From Actinomycetota bacterium (GTDB lineage Bacteria; Actinomycetota; Actinomycetes; Nanopelagicales; Nanopelagicaceae), in NCBI GenBank assembly GCA_027728065.1, contig JAQBVO010000001.1, positions 62,001 through 126,000 of the forward strand: a DNA stretch of 64,000 bases. Reading direction: 5' to 3'. A program made the translations under genes and the position numbers. The notes under the pieces were generated by a model that made no database searches, was not told where the DNA came from, and was given only the letters and a program-made list of their open reading frames with translations. Below are positions 19,292 through 27,313 of this stretch, piece after piece (position 1 is the stretch's first letter; the number at the start of each line of letters is the position of its first letter).

Positions 19292-20151
19292 TCTTTATCA
19301 CGCAGGGATTTGAGCAATGCAACTTCAACTGTGTGTTTCTCCTCCATACCAGGTGTCTCCAAAACCAATGGCACACCGGCCGTTGCAGGGTGGGCAAGTA
19401 GTTCAGCGAAGGGCTCTATGCCGATATGTCCATCGCCGATATTTTGATGGCGATCCTTGAGCGCTCCACACACATCCATCGAGTCATTGGCATGTACTAA
19501 TTTAAATCGCTCGATACCGGCAACTTCGATCAGCAGATCTAGAGTTGCAGTCATTCCACCTTTGAGCGCGATGTCATGGCCGGCGGCAAATACATGGCAG
19601 GTATCCAGGCAGATACCAACCTTGGGGTGGTACTCAAGTGCCTTCAAATAGTTCGCCAAATCATCTAACTTTTTAACCAGTGATTGACCTTGTCCTGCCG
19701 TAGGTTCGAGCAGAAGAAAGGGTGAGCCATCATCTAGAGTGTTAAGAATTGGCATCATGCCTTCATGAATCTGCCTCCACGCCTGCTCGACATGGCCTAC
19801 ATCAACGGCAGAGCCGGTATGAATGACAACGCCTAGAGCACCAATATCTGCTCCCCGTTGTAGAGAGTAGGCAGTCGATGCCAGTGAGTTTAAATACGTT
19901 GCCTGCGTAGGAGAGCCCAAGTTAATCAAAAAGGGCGCGTGAACATATGTTTCGATATCTAACTGCGCAGCCTTAACCCTGAAGGATTCATCTAAATCTG
20001 GTTTCGCCGCTGGCATAGCCCACATACGAGGACTCGATGCAAAGACTTGAATAACTTCCGCGCCGGTAGTTTTTGCATATTCAATCGAGCGCTTAGCCAT
20101 ACCTCCAGTGGTTGGAGTGTGCGCACCGATTCGAGAGAGTGGCTTAGGCAT
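19288..20151 (-). CDS. nfo: Deoxyribonuclease IV (endonuclease IV)
   Basis: A 287-residue AP endonuclease with the trinuclear zinc TIM-barrel. Recognisable blocks are RIGAHTPTTGGM, EVIQVFASSPRMW, YVHAPFLINLGSP, VIHTGSAVD, LLEPTAGQG, GICLDTCHVFAAGHD, LVHANDSMDVCGALKDRHQNIGDGHIG and LVLETPGME. These hold the His, Glu and Asp zinc ligands. It acts in base excision repair. The start is 4 bp from the stop codon of the upstream kinase gene. Confidence 0.95.
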   Translation of the reverse strand: MPKPLSRIGAHTPTTGGMAKRSIEYAKTTGAEVIQVFASSPRMWAMPAAKPDLDESFRVKAAQLDIETYVHAPFLINLGSPTQATYLNSLASTAYSLQRGADIGALGVVIHTGSAVDVGHVEQAWRQIHEGMMPILNTLDDGSPFLLLEPTAGQGQSLVKKLDDLANYLKALEYHPKVGICLDTCHVFAAGHDIALKGGMTATLDLLIEVAGIERFKLVHANDSMDVCGALKDRHQNIGDGHIGIEPFAELLAHPATAGVPLVLETPGMEEKHTVEVALLKSLRDKE

Positions 20152-20155
20152 CGGC

Positions 20156-22054
20156 CTACCCTACGGTAATTGTGACCTTACTGCCACGTTTAACTTTACT
20201 GCCCACCTTAGGCGAAATATTAGTAACCTGCTTGATCTTTTTAACGCCTAATTTCTTGACTATAACTTTGAGTTCAAGATCTTTAAGGGCTTTAACGGCA
20301 CTCGTTTCTTGGATTGAGAAGATATTTGGAATATAGACATATTGCGATCCTTTAGAGACTATGAGTTTTACCGTTGAATTCTTTGGCACGTCACTGTTAC
20401 CGGCCGGGGATTGGGAGACAACTGCGCCAGTTAGTACTTTTTCATCAAATACGTAGGTGCTTTCAACGTTAAAACCGGCTTCGGTTAATTCATTAAGCCC
20501 TTGCTCACCACTCTTACCGACGTAGGAGGCAAGAGGAATCGTTTCAACGCCTTTGCTAATAAGAATATTTACAGTTGAATTCCGTCTTACTTGAGTACCA
20601 GCTAGCGGGTCAGAGGAGATGACAAATCCCTTAGGTATTTTATCGCTATAAATCTGAGTCCTCGTTCCTACGATTAATGGGTTTTTTATAATCGCTGCAG
20701 TGGCAGCTTGTGGGGTTAATCCAACAAGAGATGGGATTGTGTAACGCTCGGCACCCTTTGAAATAACTAAAGTAATCGCCTCGCCAGTTTCCACCCGGCC
20801 ACCTCCCGATGGACGGGACTCAATAACTGTTCCAGCGGGGATTTCCTCATTGAAGCGTTTTTCCACAACGACATTGGTAAGTCCCAGGGGAGATAGCAGT
20901 GAGAGAGCTTCATCGTAGGAACCACCTACCGTTGAGGGAACAACTATGCGCGAACCAGGACCTACGAGTGTGTACCAACCACCAATACCGAGAGCGATCG
21001 CTAGAACAAGGGCGATTTTGCGGTTGCGTCTGACCCGTTTGCTTATCCGAAGTTTTTTCTCTTCACCCCGACGAATGTCTTTAGCATTTTTCTTAACCTC
21101 AATACTAGATTCCTGCACAATCTCATCTTTAATCTTTGTGCGGGGCTTTATCTCGCGGATTGGATCAACCGGCAAATCCAACTCCAACTTCATCTGATTC
21201 TTTTTTGGGTCTAACTCGCCTTGAATTGCCTCTAGCGCACTAAGAAACTCACCAGCATTTCGGGGGCGCAGATCTGGATTTCGATGAGCGGCCCTACTGA
21301 TGAGCTCATCGAGAGCCTGGGGGATCTCTTTGCGCTTAGAACGAAGTGATGGGATATCTTCATTGACATGTTTATAGGCGATTTGAATCGGAGTCTGTCC
21401 ATTGAAAGGTTTTTCACCCGTTAACATTTCAAAGGCAACGATGGCAAGGGCGTAGACATCACTACGCGCATCGGCAACTCCGCGCTGAACTTGTTCGGGG
21501 GATAGGTATGAAACCGAGCCCAAAATAACACTCGATTCGACCGTCAGAGTGGATCCGATAATCTCTCCACGGGCCAAACCGAAGTCGGCGATTTTAATCC
21601 GCCCTTCTTTTGAGATTAAAATATTTTCTGGCTTAATATCTCGGTGAACGATTCCAATAGCGTGAGCTGCCGATAGAGCACTGAGAACTGGTGCTAAATA
21701 ATTCATAGCATCTTTGAATTCAAAGCGGCCACGTTCGTTGAGATACTCGCGCAGAGTACTTCCTTCTACTAACTCCATGACTAAAAAGACTGCAGGGACC
21801 CCGCTTTGATTCCAACCTTGATCCTGTACAGCGACGATATTGGGATGGGATAGTGCCGCTGATGCCTTTGCCTCGCGGATGAATCGATTAACGAAGGCCT
21901 CATCTTGGGCTAAATGCGGATGCATAATCTTTACTGCGACCCTGCGATCTAGTCGTGTATCGATTGCCTCATAAATCGATGCCATTCCACCGTTGGCGAT
22001 CTGTCGGATTAATTGATAGCGGTCATCAATGAGTTCTCCCGATAGATCTGCCAT
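20156..22054 (-). CDS. pknL: PASTA-domain serine/threonine protein kinase (PknL/PknB type)
   Basis: A 632-residue transmembrane Hanks-type kinase. The catalytic domain (about 10-275) has GGMASIYEA, the ATP lysine K42, HRDIKPENIL with D139, DFGLARG and YLSPEQ. A Lys/Arg-rich juxtamembrane stretch leads to one helix (about 347-365). Four extracellular PASTA repeats fill the rest (about 370-632); PASTA domains bind muropeptides. The proximity to class II DAHP synthase resembles the pknL locus of actinobacteria. It is not in the fts/rodA context typical of pknB, so pknL is preferred with moderate certainty. Confidence 0.88.
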   Translation of the reverse strand: MADLSGELIDDRYQLIRQIANGGMASIYEAIDTRLDRRVAVKIMHPHLAQDEAFVNRFIREAKASAALSHPNIVAVQDQGWNQSGVPAVFLVMELVEGSTLREYLNERGRFEFKDAMNYLAPVLSALSAAHAIGIVHRDIKPENILISKEGRIKIADFGLARGEIIGSTLTVESSVILGSVSYLSPEQVQRGVADARSDVYALAIVAFEMLTGEKPFNGQTPIQIAYKHVNEDIPSLRSKRKEIPQALDELISRAAHRNPDLRPRNAGEFLSALEAIQGELDPKKNQMKLELDLPVDPIREIKPRTKIKDEIVQESSIEVKKNAKDIRRGEEKKLRISKRVRRNRKIALVLAIALGIGGWYTLVGPGSRIVVPSTVGGSYDEALSLLSPLGLTNVVVEKRFNEEIPAGTVIESRPSGGGRVETGEAITLVISKGAERYTIPSLVGLTPQAATAAIIKNPLIVGTRTQIYSDKIPKGFVISSDPLAGTQVRRNSTVNILISKGVETIPLASYVGKSGEQGLNELTEAGFNVESTYVFDEKVLTGAVVSQSPAGNSDVPKNSTVKLIVSKGSQYVYIPNIFSIQETSAVKALKDLELKVIVKKLGVKKIKQVTNISPKVGSKVKRGSKVTITVG

Positions 22055-22111
22055 GGAGTAAATTTTATGGATTCAGCCTTAAAGAGGGGCTCGAGGCGCG
22101 CCCAATTCCAA

Positions 22112-22603
22112 CTATGAAGTAATAATATGATCGGCATGCATGCGAGTTGCATCACGTGCAAAGTGTGTTTCTTGATCGAGGCACCATTGGCGCATCTGGC
22201 TTTGGATGTGCAGGCCGTCGCGTTGTAGTACACGGGCCAAACCCACATCGGGCTCGATATCGAGCCAATACAGGGTAGCGCCGGCATCACGTACTACTTT
22301 CTGACCGGCTCCAACCCCTTCGATTATTAAGATATCGCATGGTTGAATAACTTGCGTTGAATCAAAGGAGTGAGTAGCCCAGTTATAAATTGAAATCGAG
22401 AATTGCGATTTTGTGTTATGGGCATGAACTATGTGGGCTAAGGTCGATGTGAGTGCATCACCAAGTGCATTATCCCAACCGTCGTACAAATCATCCATAT
22501 GAATAACCACAACAGATTTATTCTGTGAGAAGTTTTTAAAAAACTCGCCAGCCAAAGTTGTCTTACCGGTACCTGCTGGACCATCAATTGCTATAAGTGT
22601 CAT
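22112..22603 (-). CDS. Uridine-kinase-like P-loop kinase, candidate thiamine-salvage kinase
   Basis: A 163-residue P-loop protein. GPAGTGKTT (8-16) is the Walker A motif and HMDDLYDGW is a uridine/nicotinamide-riboside-kinase-like DD(F/L)Y motif. DILIIEGVGAG follows, and an Arg-rich lid (RVLQRDGLHIQSQMRQW) is near the C-terminus. Related actinobacterial proteins are unassigned. The start overlaps the end of the PnuC-family transporter gene by 20 bp, with GGAAG 7 nt upstream, so the two are probably translationally coupled. With a TPP-riboswitch-like leader on the same transcript, a role in phosphorylating imported thiamine or a precursor is inferred. A nucleoside or nicotinamide riboside substrate is the alternative. 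Confidence 0.72.
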   Translation of the reverse strand: MTLIAIDGPAGTGKTTLAGEFFKNFSQNKSVVVIHMDDLYDGWDNALGDALTSTLAHIVHAHNTKSQFSISIYNWATHSFDSTQVIQPCDILIIEGVGAGQKVVRDAGATLYWLDIEPDVGLARVLQRDGLHIQSQMRQWCLDQETHFARDATRMHADHIITS

Positions 22604-23159
22604 TCCAGCGCTTCCAGCCGATTACCGCTATGACGGTAAATGCCAGGTATAGAACTGCAGTAAACCAATAGCCAAGCAAGGCGTACTGAATCGTACCGAC
22701 GGCATCAACTATAAGCCATAAAACCCATGCCTCTATCTTTTCGTAGACCATTAATATCTGCGCAATCAAACTTGCAACAAGTATAAATGCATCAGACCAT
22801 GTAGCCGCTGCGCCAAGTTGCGATAAGAGGGGCGTCAGCGCAGATACCGAAACTAGTGTAGCCATGGCCCAGAGCGTTCGGTTGCGCTGTGACAATGCGC
22901 CGGGCTCCGCACCTGTTGGTGCCCACCCACGCCAGCCCCATATCGCAGCAACTATGAAAACAATCTGTAACGCTGCACTTGCAAAGAGATCGGCTTGATA
23001 AAAGAAGAGCATATAGAGCGCACTGCCAGCGGCCCACCATGGCCAAGTTATGCGCTTACCTGTTGTACCAAGCCAGACACCAATAAAGGAGATTAAGGCG
23101 GCAAGTGATTCCAAAATCGATACGTCGTAGCCCCAGGCGGTAAATAAAATAGTTGTCAA
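22584..23159 (-). CDS. pnuT: PnuC-family vitamin transporter, predicted thiamine importer (PnuT-like)
   Basis: A 191-residue membrane protein with six to seven helices of the PnuC family. It has GYDVSILESLAALISFIGVWLG and the conserved WVLWLIVDAVGTIQYALLGYW and VIAVIGWKRW ends. PnuC-type facilitators carry nicotinamide riboside, thiamine, riboflavin or deoxynucleosides. The upstream leader resembles a TPP riboswitch, which points to thiamine. The open frame runs up to a TTG at 23201, but that part overlaps the aptamer. A TTG at 23159, with AAGGGG 9 nt upstream, is therefore the preferred start and still leaves the whole conserved domain. The kinase gene downstream overlaps by 20 bp. Confidence 0.75.
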   Translation of the reverse strand: MTTILFTAWGYDVSILESLAALISFIGVWLGTTGKRITWPWWAAGSALYMLFFYQADLFASAALQIVFIVAAIWGWRGWAPTGAEPGALSQRNRTLWAMATLVSVSALTPLLSQLGAAATWSDAFILVASLIAQILMVYEKIEAWVLWLIVDAVGTIQYALLGYWFTAVLYLAFTVIAVIGWKRWNDTYSN

Positions 23160-23163
23160 GAGA

Positions 23164-23250
23164 TTCAACCCCTTCCACATCCGCATTATCGGATAGGTCA
23201 ATCGGTCGGTCTGAATCTCAGACCCTCTCAGCCTTTAGAGGCTCCCGTGA
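23164..23250 (-). promoter_or_regulatory. TPP-riboswitch-like leader
   Basis: The minus-strand RNA reads CACGGGAGCC, a small P3 stem GCCU-CUAA-AGGC and the invariant GGCUGAGAGGG. A perfect 7-bp hairpin (GGUCUGA-GAU-UCAGACC) follows, then GACCG, UUGACCU, a 5-bp stem AUCCG-AUAAUG-CGGAU and AAGGGG. Order and spacing match actinobacterial thiamine pyrophosphate aptamers, including their extra P3a helix. The distal half deviates: ACCUGAU is shortened to ACCUAU, and CG before AGGG is replaced by AUGUGGA. P1 is not obvious. The final AAGGGG is also the likely ribosome-binding site of the transporter, which fits translational control by sequestration. Confidence 0.72.
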
Positions 23251-23271
23251 TGGATACAGTAGCGTTAAGGC

Positions 23272-23598
23272 ATGCTCAAATTTGCTTATGTGGCGGTGAT
23301 TGTCTTCACAATTCTCGGCTCATTCTGGCTAGAGCTGTTTTTAAAGGTAGGCGTGCTCAAGCAGATCAAGCGGGTGATTTTGACTATCGCACCGATAGCA
23401 GCACTCTTCATTTTATGGGATGCCTATGCCATTCGTAGCGGGCATTGGCGATTCGATAAGGAGCAGATTCTCGGCATCTATGGGCCGTTTTGTATCCCGC
23501 TAGAGGAGTACTTATTTTTTATCTTCGTACCCATAGCGGCCATCATGACTATCGAAGCGGTGCGCACCGTTAAAAAAAGCTGGCAGGTAGAGCCATGA
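23272..23598 (+). CDS. crtYc: Lycopene cyclase subunit c (CrtYc-like)
   Basis: A 108-residue integral membrane protein with three helices. It carries the motif FIP/CIPLEEYLFF (here FCIPLEEYLFFIFVPI) of heterodimeric actinobacterial lycopene cyclases, plus WDAYAIRSGHWRFD. With the next gene it forms a CrtYc-CrtYd pair that cyclises an end of lycopene. Overlap with crtYd is 4 bp (ATGA). The start lies about 20 bp from the TPP-like leader of the divergent transporter gene. Confidence 0.9.
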   Translation: MLKFAYVAVIVFTILGSFWLELFLKVGVLKQIKRVILTIAPIAALFILWDAYAIRSGHWRFDKEQILGIYGPFCIPLEEYLFFIFVPIAAIMTIEAVRTVKKSWQVEP

Positions 23599-23897
23599 CA
23601 TATACTCAGTTAGCTATCTTCGCCATCATGTGTGCCATCATCTTTGACTTATATATTGCACGGACTCAACTTTTAAAGCGAAAAGTTTTTTGGACTTCCT
23701 ATGTAATCATCATCTTCTTTCAGCTATTGACTAATTGGTGGCTTACTTCGCGAAATATTGTGATGTATGACCCGTCAGTGATTATTGGATTTCGAATCGC
23801 ATCGGCACCTGTGGAGGATTTGCTCTTTGGATTTGCTTTGGTACTAGGCATTTTATCTAACTGGATACGAATTGGCGCTTTAGAAAAGCAGCGCTAG
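23595..23897 (+). CDS. crtYd: Lycopene cyclase subunit d (CrtYd-like)
   Basis: A 100-residue, three-helix membrane protein with IASAPVEDLLFGFALVL, the counterpart of the PLEEYLFF motif in CrtYc. Together they make the beta-type (or epsilon-type) cyclase; the ring type cannot be told. It ends inside the 3' end of the convergent crtB gene (41 bp overlap). Confidence 0.9.
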   Translation: MTYTQLAIFAIMCAIIFDLYIARTQLLKRKVFWTSYVIIIFFQLLTNWWLTSRNIVMYDPSVIIGFRIASAPVEDLLFGFALVLGILSNWIRIGALEKQR

Positions 23898-24729
23898 TAA
23901 CTCGTAAACGCCGTGCAGTAGATGTCTTTGCGCGCTTATTAAAGACGTCATATCCAATCTTCTCAACCTCATCGACAATTCCGCAGTACAAAGTACTTGC
24001 TGCCTCAATACATGGTCGACTGGCTGCCTCTAACATCTTTATTCCTGGAGCAGCTTCAGCTTGTAGCTGGCGCACTCGAGCAATCTGGAACTTTAAAGCC
24101 TCAATAATCTGCGGTGTTAAGCTTCTTTCTTCTAGCATTTCACGTGTAACACCAAATTGGGCTAACTCAGTGATCGGTAGGTAAATACGGCCGCGATCTA
24201 GATCCTCATCGACATCGCGAATAAAATTAGCTAATTGGAAAGCTATCCCTAGTTTTTTTGCACATTCATAGGCGCCCTGATCTAGGACTCCTAAGACCGG
24301 CACCATTTCAAGACCAATGACGGCGGCAGAGCCATAGACGTACTCAGATAACTCCTCATATGTCTGGTATTGCTTCACCGTTAAATCCATTGTCATTGAG
24401 TGTAGAAAAGCCTCAAAGTGGGCGATGGGGATATTGAAACGATTGACGGTATCGATTAATGCGCGACCAACCCCATCATCACTTGTGCCGATCTTTAGAT
24501 CGTTGAGGATTTTATTGCCCCACGAAGCTAGAGCTTGCGCCTTCTCTTCTACTGTAAGTGTTGAGGCGAGATTATCAACGATTTCATCGGCGTATCTGGC
24601 AAAGCCGTACAAGGCATGCACGTAGGGGCGTTTGGATTTTGGCAGTAGCAGTGTTGCTAAGAAATAAGTCTTGCCGTGCTTGGCATTTAATTTCTTGCAC
24701 TGCGCGTAGGATTTTTTAAGTTCATCCAT
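23857..24729 (-). CDS. crtB: Phytoene synthase
   Basis: A 290-residue squalene/phytoene synthase that condenses two geranylgeranyl diphosphates to phytoene. Substrate-binding Asp-rich motifs are YADEIVDN (about 47-54) and NFIRDVDEDLDRGRIYLP. The gene begins directly after the crtI stop codon. Its C-terminal 41 bp overlap crtYd on the opposite strand. Confidence 0.95.
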   Translation of the reverse strand: MDELKKSYAQCKKLNAKHGKTYFLATLLLPKSKRPYVHALYGFARYADEIVDNLASTLTVEEKAQALASWGNKILNDLKIGTSDDGVGRALIDTVNRFNIPIAHFEAFLHSMTMDLTVKQYQTYEELSEYVYGSAAVIGLEMVPVLGVLDQGAYECAKKLGIAFQLANFIRDVDEDLDRGRIYLPITELAQFGVTREMLEERSLTPQIIEALKFQIARVRQLQAEAAPGIKMLEAASRPCIEAASTLYCGIVDEVEKIGYDVFNKRAKTSTARRLRVTSAAFLKRQFVSS

Positions 24730-26214
24730 TTATTTAACTGGTCCCACTATTCGTTCTGCTGCAAGTCGGCCTGAAATCAACACCATTGGTACGCCAACAC
24801 CAGGCTGGGTTCCAGATCCTGCGAATACAACGTTTTCAATTCTGGCAGCTAGGTTGCGAGGTCTAAACGGACCAGTTTGGAAAAATGTATGAGCACTTGC
24901 AAATGGTGCACCTTGCTCCATTCCTTGTCTCTGCCAATCAAGGGGAGTTGTTAATACTTGTGTCTGAATTGAATCACCAAAGCCGTCATAGCCCCTTGCT
25001 TCAAGTGCTTCAATCATCCTCTGGCGATAAGGCTCTGCCTGCGTAGTCCAATCAATATCTGCACTTAGGTTAGGAGTAGGAAAGAGTACGTAGTATGAGT
25101 GCTTGTCCGGTGGCGCTAAATCTGGATCATCATGGGTTGGAACTGTGACCAAGATACTGGGATCACTCATGAGGGTTTTTTTCTTTATTAACTCATCGAA
25201 TACCCCATCCCAGGATTGGCCGAAGTGAATGTTGTGGTGGGCTGTATGCGCATATTTCTTGGACGAGCCAACAAGTAAAGTTGCACATGAGGGTGAGTAC
25301 TTCAGGCGCTTGACCGCTAATGGTGTCTTTCCTAATAAATCACGCCATGCAACTGGAAGGTCGGGATTTAAAATTACGACATCACACTCGATGCGTTGGC
25401 CATCCTTTGTTAATACCGCCTTTGCGCGGCCATTTGTGACTTCAACTTTAGATACCGTTGTGTTGTATTTGAATTCTACACCGTGCTTTTGCGCCGCCGC
25501 TGCAAGTGCACGTGGGACAGCATGCATTCCGCCCTTGGGAAAGAAAACACCGTTGACCGAATCCATATAAGCGATAACTGCGTAAATGGCTAGCGCCTGC
25601 TGGGGACTTACTCCGGCATACATTGCTTGGAAGGAGTAAACCTTTTGAAGGCGTGGATCTTTTAGAAACTGATTGACCTTTGTTGAGAGTCGGCGGAAAC
25701 CACCGAGTGCAATCAGGCGCGCAAGGTTTGGAGTTAAAAGATTAAGCGGGCTGTCAATATTGCGATCGATAAAGTCATTCATCTCATACTTATACAACTT
25801 GGTTACAAAATCTACATAGCGACGGTATCCAGCTGCCTCGGTAGCGCTAATATTTTTTGCGATCTCCGCTTCCATCTCTTCGGTATTTGCATGGACATCT
25901 AACTGTGTTCCATCGGCATAAAATGCTCGGTATAGAGGTCTTAATGGAGTCAGTTCAAGCCAATCCTTCAGATCCTCACCGACAGCGCTAAATGCATCTT
26001 GTATTAATGAGGGCATAGTTAAGACAGATGGACCAGTATCAAATGAGTAACCATCTCTTTGCAATAAACCATTGCGTCCACCAGGTACGGCTTCGCGTTC
26101 GATTACGGTGACTTTGCGACCAGCCCCTGCTAAACGCAGCGCTGCACTCAAACCCGCAAGACCTGCTCCGACAATTACAACATGATCGGTTGGACCTTTA
26201 ACACGTGCAGCCAT
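24730..26214 (-). CDS. crtI: Phytoene desaturase
   Basis: A 494-residue CrtI-type FAD enzyme converting phytoene to lycopene. The N-terminal dinucleotide fold is VVIVGAGLAGLSAALRLAGAG, followed by REAVPGGRNG and YSFDTGPSVLTMP. The C-terminal signature is FAGSGTQPGVGVPMVLISGRLAAERI. It is sandwiched without gaps between crtE and crtB in one operon. A second CrtI-like protein at 28.7-30.2 kb probably acts on a later intermediate. Confidence 0.95.
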   Translation of the reverse strand: MAARVKGPTDHVVIVGAGLAGLSAALRLAGAGRKVTVIEREAVPGGRNGLLQRDGYSFDTGPSVLTMPSLIQDAFSAVGEDLKDWLELTPLRPLYRAFYADGTQLDVHANTEEMEAEIAKNISATEAAGYRRYVDFVTKLYKYEMNDFIDRNIDSPLNLLTPNLARLIALGGFRRLSTKVNQFLKDPRLQKVYSFQAMYAGVSPQQALAIYAVIAYMDSVNGVFFPKGGMHAVPRALAAAAQKHGVEFKYNTTVSKVEVTNGRAKAVLTKDGQRIECDVVILNPDLPVAWRDLLGKTPLAVKRLKYSPSCATLLVGSSKKYAHTAHHNIHFGQSWDGVFDELIKKKTLMSDPSILVTVPTHDDPDLAPPDKHSYYVLFPTPNLSADIDWTTQAEPYRQRMIEALEARGYDGFGDSIQTQVLTTPLDWQRQGMEQGAPFASAHTFFQTGPFRPRNLAARIENVVFAGSGTQPGVGVPMVLISGRLAAERIVGPVK

Positions 26215-27291
26215 CTAGGTACGCCTCTTAGTTGCAATTTTGGCAAGTTCAAGCAGTAGAGGATGGGCCTTTTCATCGAAAACTTCGCTCTCTGCCGCCC
26301 GCAAGGCTTGATCAGTGAGTTGCTCAATCATGGACTCGAGTTTTTGTCGCGCGCCAGTTGCTGTAATTATCTCTTGCAAAATAGAGATGCCATGAGCATC
26401 TAATCCAGATACTCCAAAGTACTTTTTACTCTCCTTGCGCATCGAATCGCTGCAGGACATATCAGTCAATGCGATCAATACTGTCCGCTTTCCTTCGCGC
26501 AGGTCATCGCCGGCAGGCTTTCCAGTTATTGCCGGATCGCCGAAGACTCCTAATAAATCATCGCGATATTGAAATGCCTCACCTAGTGGTAGACCATAGG
26601 CAGACAAGGCCGATACGAGCTCAGGGGATTGGCGCCCAGCCAGTGCTGCTCCGATATGGAGTGGCCGTTCAATCGTGTATTTACCAGATTTATATCGAGC
26701 AATAGTTATCGAACGTTCAAGATCAATATTTTTGCGAGTCTGCTCATGAATATCTAAAAACTGGCCCGCCATTAACTCAACGCGCATCTCGTCATAGATT
26801 GGTAAGACATCGGCAAGTTCGTCAGTAGATAGTCCAGCGTTATTGAGCATCTGAGAAGACCAGACTAGAGATAAATCACCTAGTAGAACTGCAGCTGCAA
26901 GGCCATAGGCAGGGGCAAAGCCCTCGAGCTCATCTTGAACATGTATGGATTCAAAGTGTCGATGGATTGATGGTTTGCCTCGGCGAGTATCAGAGCCATC
27001 CATAAGATCATCGTGAATAAGTGCGCAGGCCTGTAGAAGTTCTAGAGATGCAATCGCCTTAATGATGGGTGTTGAGATCTCTCCGCCGCCACTTAGATAT
27101 CCGCTGTATGCAAATAGAGGACGCAGACGTTTACCGCTATCGAGCAGGAATGATGATAGAGCTTGCGAAACAGGGGCTAGATCGATAGAGACTTCATGTA
27201 AGTAAGCGCTCTGCTCCTTTACGAAGCTGGATAATTCAATCTCAACGGCGTCACGAATCTCCTGCAAAACTGAATTGGCCGAATAGTTCAC
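26215..27291 (-). CDS. crtE: Geranylgeranyl diphosphate synthase / polyprenyl synthetase
   Basis: A 358-residue trans-prenyl diphosphate synthase. The first Asp-rich motif is IHDDLMDGSDTRRG (D94, D95, D98), and the second is QYRDDLLGVFGD near residue 245. KRLRPLF and RGKPSIH are also typical. It supplies the C20 precursor for crtB and possibly other prenyl products. The crtE-crtI-crtB order is contiguous (stop and start codons adjacent). The start is 22 bp from the divergent metF. Confidence 0.93.
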   Translation of the reverse strand: MNYSANSVLQEIRDAVEIELSSFVKEQSAYLHEVSIDLAPVSQALSSFLLDSGKRLRPLFAYSGYLSGGGEISTPIIKAIASLELLQACALIHDDLMDGSDTRRGKPSIHRHFESIHVQDELEGFAPAYGLAAAVLLGDLSLVWSSQMLNNAGLSTDELADVLPIYDEMRVELMAGQFLDIHEQTRKNIDLERSITIARYKSGKYTIERPLHIGAALAGRQSPELVSALSAYGLPLGEAFQYRDDLLGVFGDPAITGKPAGDDLREGKRTVLIALTDMSCSDSMRKESKKYFGVSGLDAHGISILQEIITATGARQKLESMIEQLTDQALRAAESEVFDEKAHPLLLELAKIATKRRT

Positions 27292-27313
27292 GCCTTAACG
27301 GTACCCTCACACT

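Noticed and set aside
22584-23201. Nicotinamide riboside transporter (PnuC) as the default call
   Set aside because: Family membership fits, but the TPP-riboswitch-like leader points to thiamine. No NAD-related gene or NAD riboswitch pattern was seen.
23217-23239. Inverted repeats (GGTCTGA/TCAGACC, CCTCT/AGAGG) before crtYc as an operator for light-regulated carotenoid genes
   Set aside because: Both repeats are fully explained as helices of the minus-strand TPP-like leader. Most of this region is the RNA of the divergent gene.
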